From assembly GCA_004553595.1 (NCBI GenBank), contig SFKZ01000002.1, positions 148,091 to 212,090 of the forward strand: a stretch of DNA of 64,000 bases, written 5' to 3'. The position numbers were made by a program, and so were the translations under genes. Below are positions 44,784 to 54,274 of the stretch, one piece after another. Source of the DNA: Methanobrevibacter ruminantium. Lineage in GTDB: Archaea; Methanobacteriota; Methanobacteria; Methanobacteriales; Methanobacteriaceae. How positions within the stretch are numbered: the first letter of the stretch is position 1; every line of letters begins with the position of its first letter. A model generated the notes under the pieces. The model was given only the letters and a program-made list of their open reading frames with translations. It did no database searches and was not told where the DNA came from.

Positions 44784-46260
44784 GAATTGGCTTGTAATAA
44801 TCCTCATTCTTTGCAGGCAATAGAGTGAATATTATTGGAACAATTACAAGAACGATTGCTAAAGCAAGCATAATCAGATGGCTTGTAGTGTCTCCAGTTA
44901 AAATAGTGCTGTAAACTCCTTGAGCCCACAATACAAAGATACAAACAGGCAATATATATTTGATAATAATCTTCCAGAATGAATCCATTTGAATGGATGA
45001 ATGACTGTTTAATACTTCAACAAGCTCATCGAAATTGTATATCCAACCAAATATTATACATTCAAGGAATACTCCAAATAGCAATGCAAAGTTGTTTAGG
45101 AATGCATCAAAGATTCCCAAGAGGTAACTTCCTGCAGCAGTTGAGAATAAACAGGATATGCAGAATCCAACAACACATACTAAAGTTGCGGATTTTCTTC
45201 TTGAAAAGCCGAATTTTTCAGAAATTGCAAATGACGCCACTTCAAGGAGAGCCATTAAAGAAGTTAGACCTGCAAATAAGATACATAAGAAGAACAATGG
45301 TCCAATAACAGATGCCCAAGGACCCATTACATTAAATACCTTTGGGAAAACAACAAATGCTAAACCTGTTCCTTCAGTAACCAATTCATTGAATGGAATT
45401 CCAGTGGTTAAAGTCATGAATCCTAAGATTGAGAAGATTCCAATTGCATTGAACACTTCAAATCCAGAGTTGGAAAATGCTACAATCAAAGCATTGTCAG
45501 TTAATTTGGAATCCTCTGGGAGGTAGCTTGCATATGTAAGTGCAATTGACATACCTAAACTAAGTGAAAATACGATTTGACCAAATGCAGCCAACCACAC
45601 ATTCAGATTGGTTAAGGCAGACCAATCTGGAGTGAATATCTGAATATAACCTATTGAAGCACCAGGTAAAGTCAAGGAAAATGCAACAATTACAATTACA
45701 ATTACAACTAAGACAGGCAATAGTATTTTACTTACTTTACCAATACCCTCATTCAAGTCTTTTTGGACAATAGCCCATGAACTTAACCAAACAAGGAAAA
45801 CAGATATGAAAACCCATGGAACAATGGTAGTAATACCTGAAAGGGAATCAGATGCATGCAAAACACTAACTGTAAAGAATAAATCAGGGTTTGCACCCCA
45901 TGCCTTGGTTAAACTCAAAGCAACATATATCAAGTCCCAAGCAACTACACAAACATAGTATGTTGTGATTAAGAATACAACCAATATGATAAACCAAGCA
46001 ATAGGTTCCAATCTAGACTTGATGGTGAAAAATATCTTGGATAAGGATGTTTTGAATTTAAATCCTACCGCATATTCCACCAAAACAAAGGAGATTCCTA
46101 AAATAAATAGAGATACTATATAAGGAATCATGAATGATCCTCCACCATTGGAATAAAGAACATTTGGGAAACGCCAAATATTACCTAAACCTACAGCGGA
46201 ACCAATCATTGCCAAAACAAAAGCAATGTTACTATCCCACACAGACTTTTCAGACGCCAT
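44773..46260 (-). CDS. NSS-family sodium-dependent transporter
   Basis: 495 aa from MASEKSVWDS at 46260; the upstream in-frame start adds residues unlike the family. The domain opens with SNIAFVLAMIGSAVGLGNIWRFPNVLYSNGGGSFMIPY, the sodium-site region of helix 1, and about 12 helices follow. It imports an amino acid or similar solute with sodium. No tail like its paralogue. The two lie 285 bp apart, same strand. Confidence 0.9.
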   Translation of the reverse strand: MASEKSVWDSNIAFVLAMIGSAVGLGNIWRFPNVLYSNGGGSFMIPYIVSLFILGISFVLVEYAVGFKFKTSLSKIFFTIKSRLEPIAWFIILVVFLITTYYVCVVAWDLIYVALSLTKAWGANPDLFFTVSVLHASDSLSGITTIVPWVFISVFLVWLSSWAIVQKDLNEGIGKVSKILLPVLVVIVIVIVAFSLTLPGASIGYIQIFTPDWSALTNLNVWLAAFGQIVFSLSLGMSIALTYASYLPEDSKLTDNALIVAFSNSGFEVFNAIGIFSILGFMTLTTGIPFNELVTEGTGLAFVVFPKVFNVMGPWASVIGPLFFLCILFAGLTSLMALLEVASFAISEKFGFSRRKSATLVCVVGFCISCLFSTAAGSYLLGIFDAFLNNFALLFGVFLECIIFGWIYNFDELVEVLNSHSSIQMDSFWKIIIKYILPVCIFVLWAQGVYSTILTGDTTSHLIMLALAIVLVIVPIIFTLLPAKNEDYYKPIQDD

Positions 46261-46573
46261 AAAATCACTACAATAAAAAATATCAATTAAATAAATGCAA
46301 ATCAAATAAATTTAAATAAGAATAATAAATTCTTAAAAATATTAATAATTAAATTAGTTAATAAAACCTTAAAAAACATTTTATTAATTAATTTAACTAA
46401 TAAAAAATTTAAAAAAGTTTATATTAAAATTAAAATATTAAATTAAAGATTAAAGTTAGAATATTTAATAAAAATTAAATATAAAATTAAATTTTTTAAA
46501 TTTAATTAAAAAATAAAAAGAAGAGAAAGGAGACTTAAATAGATAAAACTATTTAAGTAGTTTCTTAAACTTC
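46261..46573. other. Intergenic region between nhaC and the second NSS gene
   Basis: TTAATAAAA (46358-46366) and TTTTATTAA (46379-46387) form a 9-bp inverted repeat. The nhaC terminator hairpin is at 46533-46558. Otherwise AT-rich with no gene. Confidence 0.35.
46533..46558 (-). terminator. Hairpin after nhaC
   Basis: ACTTAAATAG, 6-nt loop, CTATTTAAGT: a perfect 10-bp stem 16 nt downstream of the stop. Confidence 0.55.
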
Positions 46574-48304
46574 TTAAGCTTCTTCAACTTCTCCGAATGG
46601 TACTTTTTCACCAAGCACTCTTAATCCGATGTACATCACTACAATAGCTACAGGGATTGAAATGTACCATTGAATACCGAATCCTGCAGGGATGTAACCG
46701 AATATTATAGCAATAGCTGCAACGAATATTGCATAGTATATCTGAGTACTTACGTGGGCAATGTGGTTACAACTTGTACCCATAGAGGATAAAATTGTAG
46801 TATCTGAAATTGGTGAACAGTGGTCACCAAAGATAGCACCAGTCAATACACCACTGGTACATACGATTACAAAGCCTATTTCAGGATTTACTGCCCAAGC
46901 AAGAGGAATGGTTAATGGCATTAAAATACTCATTGTACCATAGGAAGTACCTGTTGCAAAGGAAATTAAAGCACCTAAAACGAAGATTAATGTTGGTAAA
47001 ATAAATATAGGTATTGCACCTGCCAATACACCTACTAAGTAATCAGCAGTACCTAATTCACCAATAACTCCACCTAAGGACCAAGCGAGCAATAAGATTA
47101 CACCAGTGATAACGATAGTTTTCATACCGCCTACCCATTCACTGATAGCTTCTTCGATGGTCATGATTTTTTGGAGCACTGCCATGAGAATAGCTACAAT
47201 TGAAGCAAGCAATGCTGCCTGGAACAAAGCAACAGATGCGTCAGAAGCTGCTAATGCTTCAAATATACCGCTGAATGATAATGGAGAGGTTTTCATTAAG
47301 GTAATTAAAGCTTGATCTTCTCCACCTAAGATAGTGGTATATCCGCTCCAGTAGAATGCAATAAGTGCACCGACAACCAATACACCAATAGGAATAATTG
47401 CATTCCAAACAGATAATTTAATACCTTCAACCGGTTTAACATCATCAAAACTGGTTGCTTCAAGAGATTCGACTGGTTCATCTTCTTTTCTAGCACGTGC
47501 TCTTTTCTCTGCTTCTTTCATTGGTCCAAATTCATAGTAAGTGAGTGCAGAGATAACAATGAAGATTAAGATTAAAATGTTATAGAATCTAAATGGAATA
47601 GTTTGTAAAAATATACCGAATCCACTTACATTCATTCCAATGGATTGGAACCCTTGAGTAATTAAACTGAGTTCTAAACCAATCCAAGTAGAAATAATAG
47701 CAATACCTGCAACAGGAGCTGCAGTTGCGTCTACTACAAATGCTAATTTTTCTCTGGATACGTGAAGTTTGTCCATAACAGGTCTCATAATAGGACCTAC
47801 AATTAAAGAGTTAGCGTAATCGTCAAAGAATACACATAAACCTAAAAGTTCAGTGAATAATTGAGCTTTTCTAGGAGTGTCAGCACGTTTAGCAAATTCA
47901 TCTGCTAAAGCTTTTGCACCACCCATCTTGGTTACTAATTGGATGATACCACCAATAAGTAAACATTGAAGGATAATACCTGCATTCCATGGATCAGCCA
48001 TACAAGAAATAATTTGACTACCCATTGCTAAAAATGCATTGATAGCAGAGCTGATAATGTTTAAATCGTTAACGGAAACCATGAATTCTCCAACGAAAAC
48101 CCCAATAAACAAAGATAAAATAGTCTCTTTGGTTATGAATGCTAAAGCAATAGCCACAAGAGGAGGTAAGAGAGTTAAAATACCGAAACGAACTGCATTA
48201 TCGTCTCCAGCTGGTGCATTGGTAATTAGCAAGGATAAAACGAAAAGAGCTATTACAGAAATAGCTACAATCAATCCAATTTTTAAATTTCTATTCATTT
48301 CCAT
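46574..48304 (-). CDS. nhaC: Na+/H+ antiporter, NhaC family
   Basis: 576 aa. Around 12 hydrophobic segments. Signature features include FFDDYANSLIVGPIMRPVMDKL, DATAAPVAGIAIISTW, ISFATGTSYGTMSILMPLTIPL and GAIFGDHCSPISDTTILSSMGT, all typical of NhaC. It exchanges internal sodium for protons. I choose the ATG at 48304 with GGTGTG 4-5 nt upstream. Two tandem 22-nt repeats lie about 220-260 bp upstream. Confidence 0.88.
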   Translation of the reverse strand: MEMNRNLKIGLIVAISVIALFVLSLLITNAPAGDDNAVRFGILTLLPPLVAIALAFITKETILSLFIGVFVGEFMVSVNDLNIISSAINAFLAMGSQIISCMADPWNAGIILQCLLIGGIIQLVTKMGGAKALADEFAKRADTPRKAQLFTELLGLCVFFDDYANSLIVGPIMRPVMDKLHVSREKLAFVVDATAAPVAGIAIISTWIGLELSLITQGFQSIGMNVSGFGIFLQTIPFRFYNILILIFIVISALTYYEFGPMKEAEKRARARKEDEPVESLEATSFDDVKPVEGIKLSVWNAIIPIGVLVVGALIAFYWSGYTTILGGEDQALITLMKTSPLSFSGIFEALAASDASVALFQAALLASIVAILMAVLQKIMTIEEAISEWVGGMKTIVITGVILLLAWSLGGVIGELGTADYLVGVLAGAIPIFILPTLIFVLGALISFATGTSYGTMSILMPLTIPLAWAVNPEIGFVIVCTSGVLTGAIFGDHCSPISDTTILSSMGTSCNHIAHVSTQIYYAIFVAAIAIIFGYIPAGFGIQWYISIPVAIVVMYIGLRVLGEKVPFGEVEEA

Positions 48305-48652
48305 AATCACACCATTTTTATAAAAAATTAAAAAAATACGAATTAAACGATAAACAAGTTTTATTTTAAAAATCCAAAATAGGATATTTTAGATTATAAA
48401 TAAAAATTAAAAACCGTTCAATATAATAAGTAAAAATAAAGCATTTAATATATTATGTAAATACTAAACAAAATTTTACTTAGTTAATATATAATATATT
48501 TATAAAATTAATATATAAATTTAACTTTAAAATTAAGTAAATTTGGCTTTAAAATTGATTAAATTTAGTAAAATAAGAGTAAAATAAGATTTGAATAAAA
48601 AAATAAAAATAAAAATGAAAAAAATAGGAAAATGATGGATAAAATTATGGAT
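48305..48652. other. Intergenic region upstream of nhaC
   Basis: Two tandem 22-nt copies that begin CTTTAAAATT (48525-48546 and 48547-48568) agree at 19 of 22 positions. Several TATA-like stretches are present. No gene. Confidence 0.35.
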
Positions 48653-50095
48653 TTAAGAGAATATTTGCTCTAACATCCAGTCAGCATCATATTCCTTAAT
48701 GTCATCATAAGATTGTCCCATACCTAAGAATAAGATTGGCTTTTTAATGATGTAACCAATTGAAAGTGCAGCACCACCTTTTGAATCAGCATCTGCCTTG
48801 GTAAGTATGACACCATTTATATCAATAGCTTCATTGAATTTTCTTGCCTGTTCTGTTGCATCGTTACCGGTTAATGCATCACCTACAAACACGACCAAAT
48901 CAGGTTTAGAGACTCTGCGAATCTTTTTCATTTCATCCATCAAATTGGTGTTTGTTTGCATTCTTCCAGCAGTGTCAATCAATACAAGCTCTTTTCCTTT
49001 AGCCCTAGCATGCTGAACTGCATCAAATGCTACAGCTGCAGGGTCAGATCCCTTTTCATGCTTGATCAATTTAACACCTAAATTATCTGCATGATATTGA
49101 ACCTGTTCAATAGCTCCTGCCCTAAATGTATCTGATGCAGCAATAACTGGAGTGTAACCTTTTTTAATGTAATAATTGGAAAGTTTACCAATAGTGGTGG
49201 TTTTTCCAGTACCATTGATACCTACAAGCATTACAACAAGAGGCTCTCCTTGAGCAACTTTCTCTTCAAGGAGTTCAGTCATTGATTTTCCTTCAATGTC
49301 AATGATTTTAGCCACAGCATTTTTAAGAGCCTTGTAAGTGTAATCCTCAATATCACTACTTCTTTTAATTTTCTGACCAACCAAGTCATTTTTGACAGAT
49401 TCGACAACAACACTTGAAACATCCATTGCAACATCCGCTTCCAAAAGACCTAATTCAAGTTCAAATAGGATATCCTCAACATCATCTTCAGATATTGACT
49501 TTTCCTTAATGAATGATAAGAATCCGCCGGATTTTTCCTTTTTGCCCTCATCATCAGACTCATCAGATTCTTCTTTCTTCTTACGTCTGAATAATGAACG
49601 TCTGGATTTTTTAGATTCCTCTTCTTTCTCTTCTTCAACTTCATCTTCTGAAATCTCTTCTTCAGAATCTTCAACAGAATCAATTTGGGAATATTCTTCC
49701 CCTTCTTCTGCTGCTTCTTCAGTTTCTTCTTCAGACTCTTCCTCAAGATCTTCAACTGAATCTTCTTTAGAATCTTCTTTTTTATCTCTTTTCAAGAAAC
49801 CTAAGAATCCTGATTTTTCCTTTTTATCAGCATCTGAATCTTCTTTAGAATCTTCCAATTCTTCTTCAGACTCTTCCTCTAAAGCAGCATCCAGCATTTC
49901 ATCCAATTCTTCTTCTGAAATATCTTCATCATCTGAAAATTCTTCAATCTCTTCAGATTCTTCAATTTTATCAAAAGTTTCTTCGATAGGCTCTTCGATT
50001 AATTCTACATTATTCTCTTCTTTAGCCTCATCTTCGACTTTATTTCTTAATTTACCACTTGCATCAGCAAATTTTTTCTTTAATGAATCAAACAA
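48653..50095 (-). CDS. ftsY: Signal recognition particle receptor FtsY
   Basis: 480 aa. The first 190 residues are extremely acidic (EEESEEELEDSKEDSDAD and similar), then the NG GTPase domain: GINGTGKTTTIGKLS (G1), DTFRAGA (G2), DTAGRMQTN (G3), TKADAD (G4). It docks SRP-bound ribosomes at the membrane. The start is TTG at 50095 with AGGGAT in front. It is the last gene of the translation cluster; prefoldin alpha lies 279 bp upstream. Confidence 0.95.
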   Translation of the reverse strand: MFDSLKKKFADASGKLRNKVEDEAKEENNVELIEEPIEETFDKIEESEEIEEFSDDEDISEEELDEMLDAALEEESEEELEDSKEDSDADKKEKSGFLGFLKRDKKEDSKEDSVEDLEEESEEETEEAAEEGEEYSQIDSVEDSEEEISEDEVEEEKEEESKKSRRSLFRRKKKEESDESDDEGKKEKSGGFLSFIKEKSISEDDVEDILFELELGLLEADVAMDVSSVVVESVKNDLVGQKIKRSSDIEDYTYKALKNAVAKIIDIEGKSMTELLEEKVAQGEPLVVMLVGINGTGKTTTIGKLSNYYIKKGYTPVIAASDTFRAGAIEQVQYHADNLGVKLIKHEKGSDPAAVAFDAVQHARAKGKELVLIDTAGRMQTNTNLMDEMKKIRRVSKPDLVVFVGDALTGNDATEQARKFNEAIDINGVILTKADADSKGGAALSIGYIIKKPILFLGMGQSYDDIKEYDADWMLEQIFS

Positions 50096-50179
50096 GTTTA
50101 TCCCTGCCTAATAATAAGTATTATAATTTAAATTTTTTAAAATTTCTTTATCAATAATTATTTTTATAATTAAAAATTA

Positions 50180-50211
50180 ATAAACTTACTTATTTATAAA
50201 CTTACTTATTT
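50180..50211. repeat. Perfect tandem 16-bp direct repeat upstream of ftsY
   Basis: ATAAACTTACTTATTT occurs twice back to back, 85-116 bp before the ftsY start. On the minus strand each copy contains GTTTAT, so it may belong to the promoter. Confidence 0.45.
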
Positions 50212-50374
50212 TAATAAAATATGAATTTTGTTATTAAAATTTAAAAAAACAGCTACAAAACATATGAAAAAATAAAATAAAACAAGAAAATTTAATAAAA
50301 ATAAAAAATAGTTAAAAAAAAAGAAGAATAATAGATAAAAATCTATTATTTACTCAATAAAAACAAAGCATTAC

Positions 50375-50803
50375 TTACCTCATTCCTTGAGCTTGAAGTT
50401 TTTGCATTAATTGTTCAGCTTGAGGAGAAAGCTGAGCTACAATATTAGTGATTTGTTGTAAATCTGCAAATAACTTGTCTAAAGTATTTTCAAGCTCTTG
50501 TTTTTGCTGAGCAGCAGTTTCTTTAGCTTCTTCAAAAGTTTTGGATACTGCAACACCAGAACCGAGGCTCATAATAACTTTATTTTCATTTTTAATCTCT
50601 GCATTAATGAAGGAGCCAGCACCGAGAGGTACTAAAGTCTCAACAGTGTCTTTACCACTTATATCATCTAATGTAGATTCTAAAATTTTAATTTCAGCAA
50701 GAGAAGTTTGAACTGCATCAATTTGAGTTTGGTATAACTCAGATTGGGATTTGTAAACTTCAAGTTGAGCTAAAATTTGTTGTAATTTTTGCTGGTCTTC
50801 CAT
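50375..50803 (-). CDS. pfdA: Prefoldin subunit alpha
   Basis: 142 aa. Two long coiled-coil arms (MEDQQKLQQILAQLEVYKSQSELYQTQIDAVQTS and KETAAQQKQELENTLDKLFADLQQITNIVAQL) flank the beta hairpin core (VETLVPLGAGSFINAEIKNENKVIMSLGSGVAV). With beta subunits it forms the jellyfish hexamer that passes unfolded proteins to the thermosome. AAGGTG precedes the ATG. It is 29 bp from the LX gene. Confidence 0.93.
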   Translation of the reverse strand: MEDQQKLQQILAQLEVYKSQSELYQTQIDAVQTSLAEIKILESTLDDISGKDTVETLVPLGAGSFINAEIKNENKVIMSLGSGVAVSKTFEEAKETAAQQKQELENTLDKLFADLQQITNIVAQLSPQAEQLMQKLQAQGMR

Positions 50804-50832
50804 TTTAACACCTTAAGATTATGATTGATCCT

Positions 50833-51057
50833 CTAGAGAATTGCTTTAACTACAGGATCTTCTACTTCATCCTCAGAAATTTCTTCAATAGAGTCAACTT
50901 TAATTTGACTTCTTTTTATTCTATGTTTACTTCCAAAAATGGAATAAAGTTTTTCATAAATGTCTTCTTCGTTGATAGCTTTGAATTCTTTAGTGAAAAC
51001 TTGGGTTTCACTGCCCATTACAAAACTACCTTTAATTCTATAAATTTTTGTTAACAT
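50833..51057 (-). CDS. rpl18a: 50S ribosomal protein L18Ae/LX
   Basis: 74 aa, the small archaeal LX form: YRIKGSFVMGSETQVFTKEFKAINEEDIYEKLYSIFGSKHRIKRSQIKVDSIEEI. It lies in the usual archaeal order aIF6-LX-prefoldin alpha. AGGAAGGGA precedes the ATG. Confidence 0.9.
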   Translation of the reverse strand: MLTKIYRIKGSFVMGSETQVFTKEFKAINEEDIYEKLYSIFGSKHRIKRSQIKVDSIEEISEDEVEDPVVKAIL

Positions 51058-51159
51058 AAGAATCCCTTCCTAATAATACTATAATTAATCATCTGACATA
51101 TAATCGAATATTAATGAAAATAATCAATTAACACAACATATCCTTAAACTATGATGAAA

Positions 51160-51837
51160 TTAAAAATCACCGAAATCCAAAAAGCCTAAAGCTTCTTCGA
51201 TTCTAGCCATTTCAGGACCAGTGGTATGTTCTCCAACCATAACTCCATTAGAGTTAGCGATACCACATGCACCTACAAGAGGCATACCTTTGCATACTGT
51301 CCCTATATTTCCTTCAACCTTAAAGAACTCTTCAACATGTCCAAGTTCGTCAGATAAGGTATCTCTATGTAAAAGCGCACCTTTATTAGTGACTATACTT
51401 GCTGAACCGACAATTTTGGAATCAGCAAATTGATATATCTCTACAGGAACCTTTAAAGTATCCTCAATGACTCTTATAGTTTCTTCCTTAATGTTTGGAC
51501 CTGCCATAGCACCATAATCGTTTACTGCAAGGATATTTCCCACTGCAGTATATTTACCAGGAAGTCTTGCAACATTAAGCCCTGCATCCTCTAAGAGTTC
51601 CATTTCCCTATCAGTTGTGTGTGGAGAAACAACAAAACCATTAGAATTTCCAGTAGCGAGAACTCCATTCAAATTGCATCCTGCAATAGAAGTTCTAATC
51701 AAATCGACTTCAAGTGCCTCTTTCATCACAGGTTCCATTTCAGTAGGAAGATTAAAAGGAACAATAGCTACTTCATCATTAACGGATATGTAAACTCCTA
51801 AATTAGGATTTCCAGTTAAATTTATTCTTTTAAGCAT
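51160..51837 (-). CDS. eif6: Translation initiation factor 6 (aIF6)
   Basis: 225 aa, pentein fold of five repeats (VGVLATGNSNGFVVSPHTT-type repeats appear several times). It binds the large subunit and prevents early joining with the small one. AAGGAAT precedes the ATG. It is placed between L31e and LX as in other methanogens. Confidence 0.93.
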   Translation of the reverse strand: MLKRINLTGNPNLGVYISVNDEVAIVPFNLPTEMEPVMKEALEVDLIRTSIAGCNLNGVLATGNSNGFVVSPHTTDREMELLEDAGLNVARLPGKYTAVGNILAVNDYGAMAGPNIKEETIRVIEDTLKVPVEIYQFADSKIVGSASIVTNKGALLHRDTLSDELGHVEEFFKVEGNIGTVCKGMPLVGACGIANSNGVMVGEHTTGPEMARIEEALGFLDFGDF

Positions 51838-51906
51838 ATTTTATTCCTTATATAAATTTTAATTTTTAATAGATTGAAAAGATGATTAAATATAGTCATA
51901 GCAAAA

Positions 51907-52167
51907 TTAGTTTTCTGCTAAAGTTGCTTTAACAACACCTTCTTCATCTTTTACAGCGTTTACTTTTACTTTAGATGGAATTTTTTGAATTCCTCTTTCC
52001 CAAATAAATTCATTAATAGAAGCATCAAGTTTAACTTCTTCCGCTTTCATATGTTTCATTAAAAAGCTTTGAACTTCTCTGATAGCTCTAGGAGCTCTGA
52101 TAGTTCTTTTTACATTTTTAACTTTTCTAAGTGGAATAACATAAGTTCTTTCTAATTCTTCTGCCAT
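51907..52167 (-). CDS. rpl31e: 50S ribosomal protein L31e
   Basis: 86 aa from the ATG at 52167 (MAEELERTYVIPLRK). A GTG three codons earlier is really part of its Shine-Dalgarno site GGGGTG, which sits right after the L39e stop. RTYVIPLRKVKNVKRTIRAPRAIREVQSFLMKHM is diagnostic. It stands 12 bp after L39e. Confidence 0.93.
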   Translation of the reverse strand: MAEELERTYVIPLRKVKNVKRTIRAPRAIREVQSFLMKHMKAEEVKLDASINEFIWERGIQKIPSKVKVNAVKDEEGVVKATLAEN

Positions 52168-52178
52168 ATTAAACACCC

Positions 52179-52334
52179 CTATATTTTAAGATCATTTCTT
52201 CTCCAATGTCTAGGTTTAGGTCTGTATCTTAATTTACGTTGAGTTTTAGAATAAGCCCAAATAGGGATTCTTCTGTTTTGTTTATTAGCTTTAGCCATTC
52301 TTAATTTTTTAGCTAATGGTTTATTTCTACTCAT
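52179..52334 (-). CDS. rpl39e: 50S ribosomal protein L39e
   Basis: 51 aa, very basic: MSRNKPLAKKLRMAKANK, QNRRIPIWAYSKTQRKLRYR, PKPRHWRRNDLKI. Arg/Lys-rich protein that lines the exit tunnel. GGTGA precedes the ATG by 5 nt, and the stop TAG runs into the L31e Shine-Dalgarno site. It heads the L39e-L31e pair found throughout Archaea. Confidence 0.95.
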   Translation of the reverse strand: MSRNKPLAKKLRMAKANKQNRRIPIWAYSKTQRKLRYRPKPRHWRRNDLKI

Positions 52335-52407
52335 TTTTTCACCGCGAATATAATAAATTTGATATTTTGAAAAATAATTTAATTAATCTTAATTCCAATG
52401 ATAACAA

Positions 52408-53007
52408 CTAAATCCTATTGATCTGTTTCTTTAGCCCACTAACATTAGTTTGATAATGTTCTGGGAAAATATCTGAGGAATTTCCTCCTTTTTCATCAAT
52501 CAATAAGCGGATTTCAACCTCATAATCTGAACTTGTATCCTTATTGCTCTTTTCATGCTTCAATTCAAAAAGATTGTCTACAAGATATTTGATGGTCTTA
52601 TATCCAAAACTATCAAGATTCATATATTGAATATCTTTTCTGTCTTCCAAGCTTCTGATTTGATTTCTGTTGAGCTTAGGAGTCTTGTCATCCCTTCTTG
52701 TGCCATCAGCAACAAGTTCGTAATGATTTGCAACTTCCTCGACAACAGCTTCGTGAAGATACTTTATCCCATCATTAGGAAAACCATCTTCCATAATCAT
52801 ATCAACAGCTTTTTCCAAAATGGAAATGTCCAAATCTAAAACCTTATGATTTAAACCAATGGACTCTGCAGATTTTCTAGCTGGATGAAATGAATCATAA
52901 ACGCCGAAGTTAGCAGTAACGAGTTCAACATCAAAACCTAATTGGTCAAGGATAATTCCCATCAATGAACTGTCTTTGCCACCGCTATAAAGAACACAAG
53001 CTTTCAT
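52408..53007 (-). CDS. PP-loop ATP pyrophosphatase-superfamily protein
   Basis: 199 aa. SGGKDSS at 8-14 is the PP-loop; LYSGGKDSSLMGIILDQLGFDVELVTANFGVYDS and VADGTRRDD are typical of small N-type ATP-pyrophosphatases that modify tRNA or cofactors. No obvious Fe-S or zinc site. It lies in the ribosomal cluster between PDCD5 and L39e, a conserved place in methanogens, so a translation-linked role (tRNA thiolation or similar) is inferred. Confidence 0.75.
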   Translation of the reverse strand: MKACVLYSGGKDSSLMGIILDQLGFDVELVTANFGVYDSFHPARKSAESIGLNHKVLDLDISILEKAVDMIMEDGFPNDGIKYLHEAVVEEVANHYELVADGTRRDDKTPKLNRNQIRSLEDRKDIQYMNLDSFGYKTIKYLVDNLFELKHEKSNKDTSSDYEVEIRLLIDEKGGNSSDIFPEHYQTNVSGLKKQINRI

Positions 53008-53027
53008 TTTACCAAATCACTAGTCAA

Positions 53028-53393
53028 TTATCTTCTTGTAATGTGGATTTCTCTTTTTTGACCCATGAGATTTTTAAGTAAAACTTTAAGTTGTTCATCA
53101 GTTACTTTTCCTCTAAGAGAACCTGCTTGAGCTGATTGAAGCAATTGGATTTCAATATTTTGAACGAGTTCTGGTTTAGTTAATCTGAGATTATCTAATC
53201 TACCACGAGCTTCTGGAGTCAAAATCTGTTTCATAGCTTGCTTTAACTGAGCTTGCATTTCTGCTTGTTGTTGAGCAGCTTGCTGCTCTAGCAATTGTTG
53301 CTGTGCCATTTGTTGTGGATCAGCATTCATAGCTGCTTGTTGTTGTTGTAATTCAGCCATACGTCTTTTGCGTATTTCATCAAGTTCACTCAT
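53028..53393 (-). CDS. PDCD5/TFAR19-family DNA-binding protein
   Basis: 121 aa. Starts MSELDEIRKRRMAELQQQQ, followed by a very Gln/Ala-rich N-terminal half (Q/A runs at 16-55) and the conserved three-helix core ILTPEARGRLDNLRLTKPELVQNIEIQLLQSAQAGSL. The archaeal member is universal and lies next to S19e. GGGG precedes the ATG. Function is uncertain; nucleic-acid or chaperonin binding is proposed. Confidence 0.9.
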   Translation of the reverse strand: MSELDEIRKRRMAELQQQQAAMNADPQQMAQQQLLEQQAAQQQAEMQAQLKQAMKQILTPEARGRLDNLRLTKPELVQNIEIQLLQSAQAGSLRGKVTDEQLKVLLKNLMGQKREIHITRR

Positions 53394-53485
53394 AATAAAA
53401 ACCCCATTAATTTAAATATTTTTCATTGAATCAACCATTAAATAATCATCAAAAATATTCCATGATTAATTCTAATTAATTCTAC

Positions 53486-53926
53486 CTAATATTTTGAAAG
53501 TTCTGGAATATCTTTAATTAATTCAGCAGAAGTATTATCTAAGAAAGATCTACCTTCTGGAGTAATAATTCTTCCAGCATCGACTTTTTCCACGTAACCT
53601 GCATCTTCTAATTGATGTAAAGCTACTCTTACAATAGAGCCACTACCTTTTCTGAATTTTTCAGGGTTAACTCCTCTGTCTTTTTTACCACCGTAGAAGG
53701 TTCTTAAACTTCTTACTCCAACTGGTCCATCAATATAAACTCTTCTTAAGATAGAAGCGCATCTTACATACCACCAGTCGATGTTTTCTGGTTTTCTTTC
53801 TTTGTGAACACCAGTTTTAACAAGTTTTGTCCATTCAGGGGCAACAATTTTATCATTATTATCTCTAAATTCATCTGCAACAGTATTAATTAATAACTCT
53901 GCAGGAACATCAAATACAGTTGTCAT
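53486..53926 (-). CDS. rps19e: 30S ribosomal protein S19e
   Basis: 146 aa. TVFDVPAELLINTVADEF, APEWTKLVKTGVHKERKPENIDWWYVRCASILRRVYIDGPVGV and the LHQLEDAGYVEK winged-helix end are diagnostic. It is needed for 40S maturation in eukaryotes and is standard in archaea. GGAG precedes the ATG. Confidence 0.95.
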   Translation of the reverse strand: MTTVFDVPAELLINTVADEFRDNNDKIVAPEWTKLVKTGVHKERKPENIDWWYVRCASILRRVYIDGPVGVRSLRTFYGGKKDRGVNPEKFRKGSGSIVRVALHQLEDAGYVEKVDAGRIITPEGRSFLDNTSAELIKDIPELSKY

Positions 53927-54007
53927 ATAATTTTCTCCAATTAATATGTTTCTAATCCAATTTTCTTACTCACCTAAGACTGGTGTCTGTAACTCTAAGC
54001 GAATAAT

Positions 54008-54274
54008 CTAATTAGATTGCTTTTTATAAATAACAGCAACATTTCCTCTAACGTCAATAAGTTGGGATTTAGTGCCTTCAACAATGTTGCTTATTAAATC
54101 ATCTTTATTTCTTGCTACATTTTTAGCAAATCGTAATTTAATAATATGATTGGATTTTAACTGACGTTTAATCTCTTCAATAACATTGTCATTAACACCA
54201 GCTTTTCCAATATTTATTGTCATAGCGGAACGAGCTTCATTCATAATCTCTTTTTTTGAAAGTGTAAGAGTCAA
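54008..54274 (-). CDS. YhbY/CRM-domain RNA-binding protein
   Basis: 88 aa, single CRM domain (INIGKAGVNDNVIEEIKRQLKSNHIIKLRFAKNVARNKD). It binds rRNA precursors. The start is TTG at 54274, supported by GGAGAG 6 nt before it; this overlaps the Rpp21 gene by 38 bp in another frame. If the first ATG (54244) were used instead, the N-terminus would be 10 residues shorter. Confidence 0.85.
   Translation of the reverse strand: MTLTLSKKEIMNEARSAMTINIGKAGVNDNVIEEIKRQLKSNHIIKLRFAKNVARNKDDLISNIVEGTKSQLIDVRGNVAVIYKKQSN

Noticed and set aside
44595..44807. Phe/Ile-rich minus-strand ORF
   Set aside because: Low-complexity translation of an A/G-rich spacer, no RBS.
49392..50111. 239-codon Ser-rich plus-strand ORF
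   Set aside because: It is the complement of the acidic repeats of FtsY; Glu and Asp codons give Ser and Phe on the other strand.
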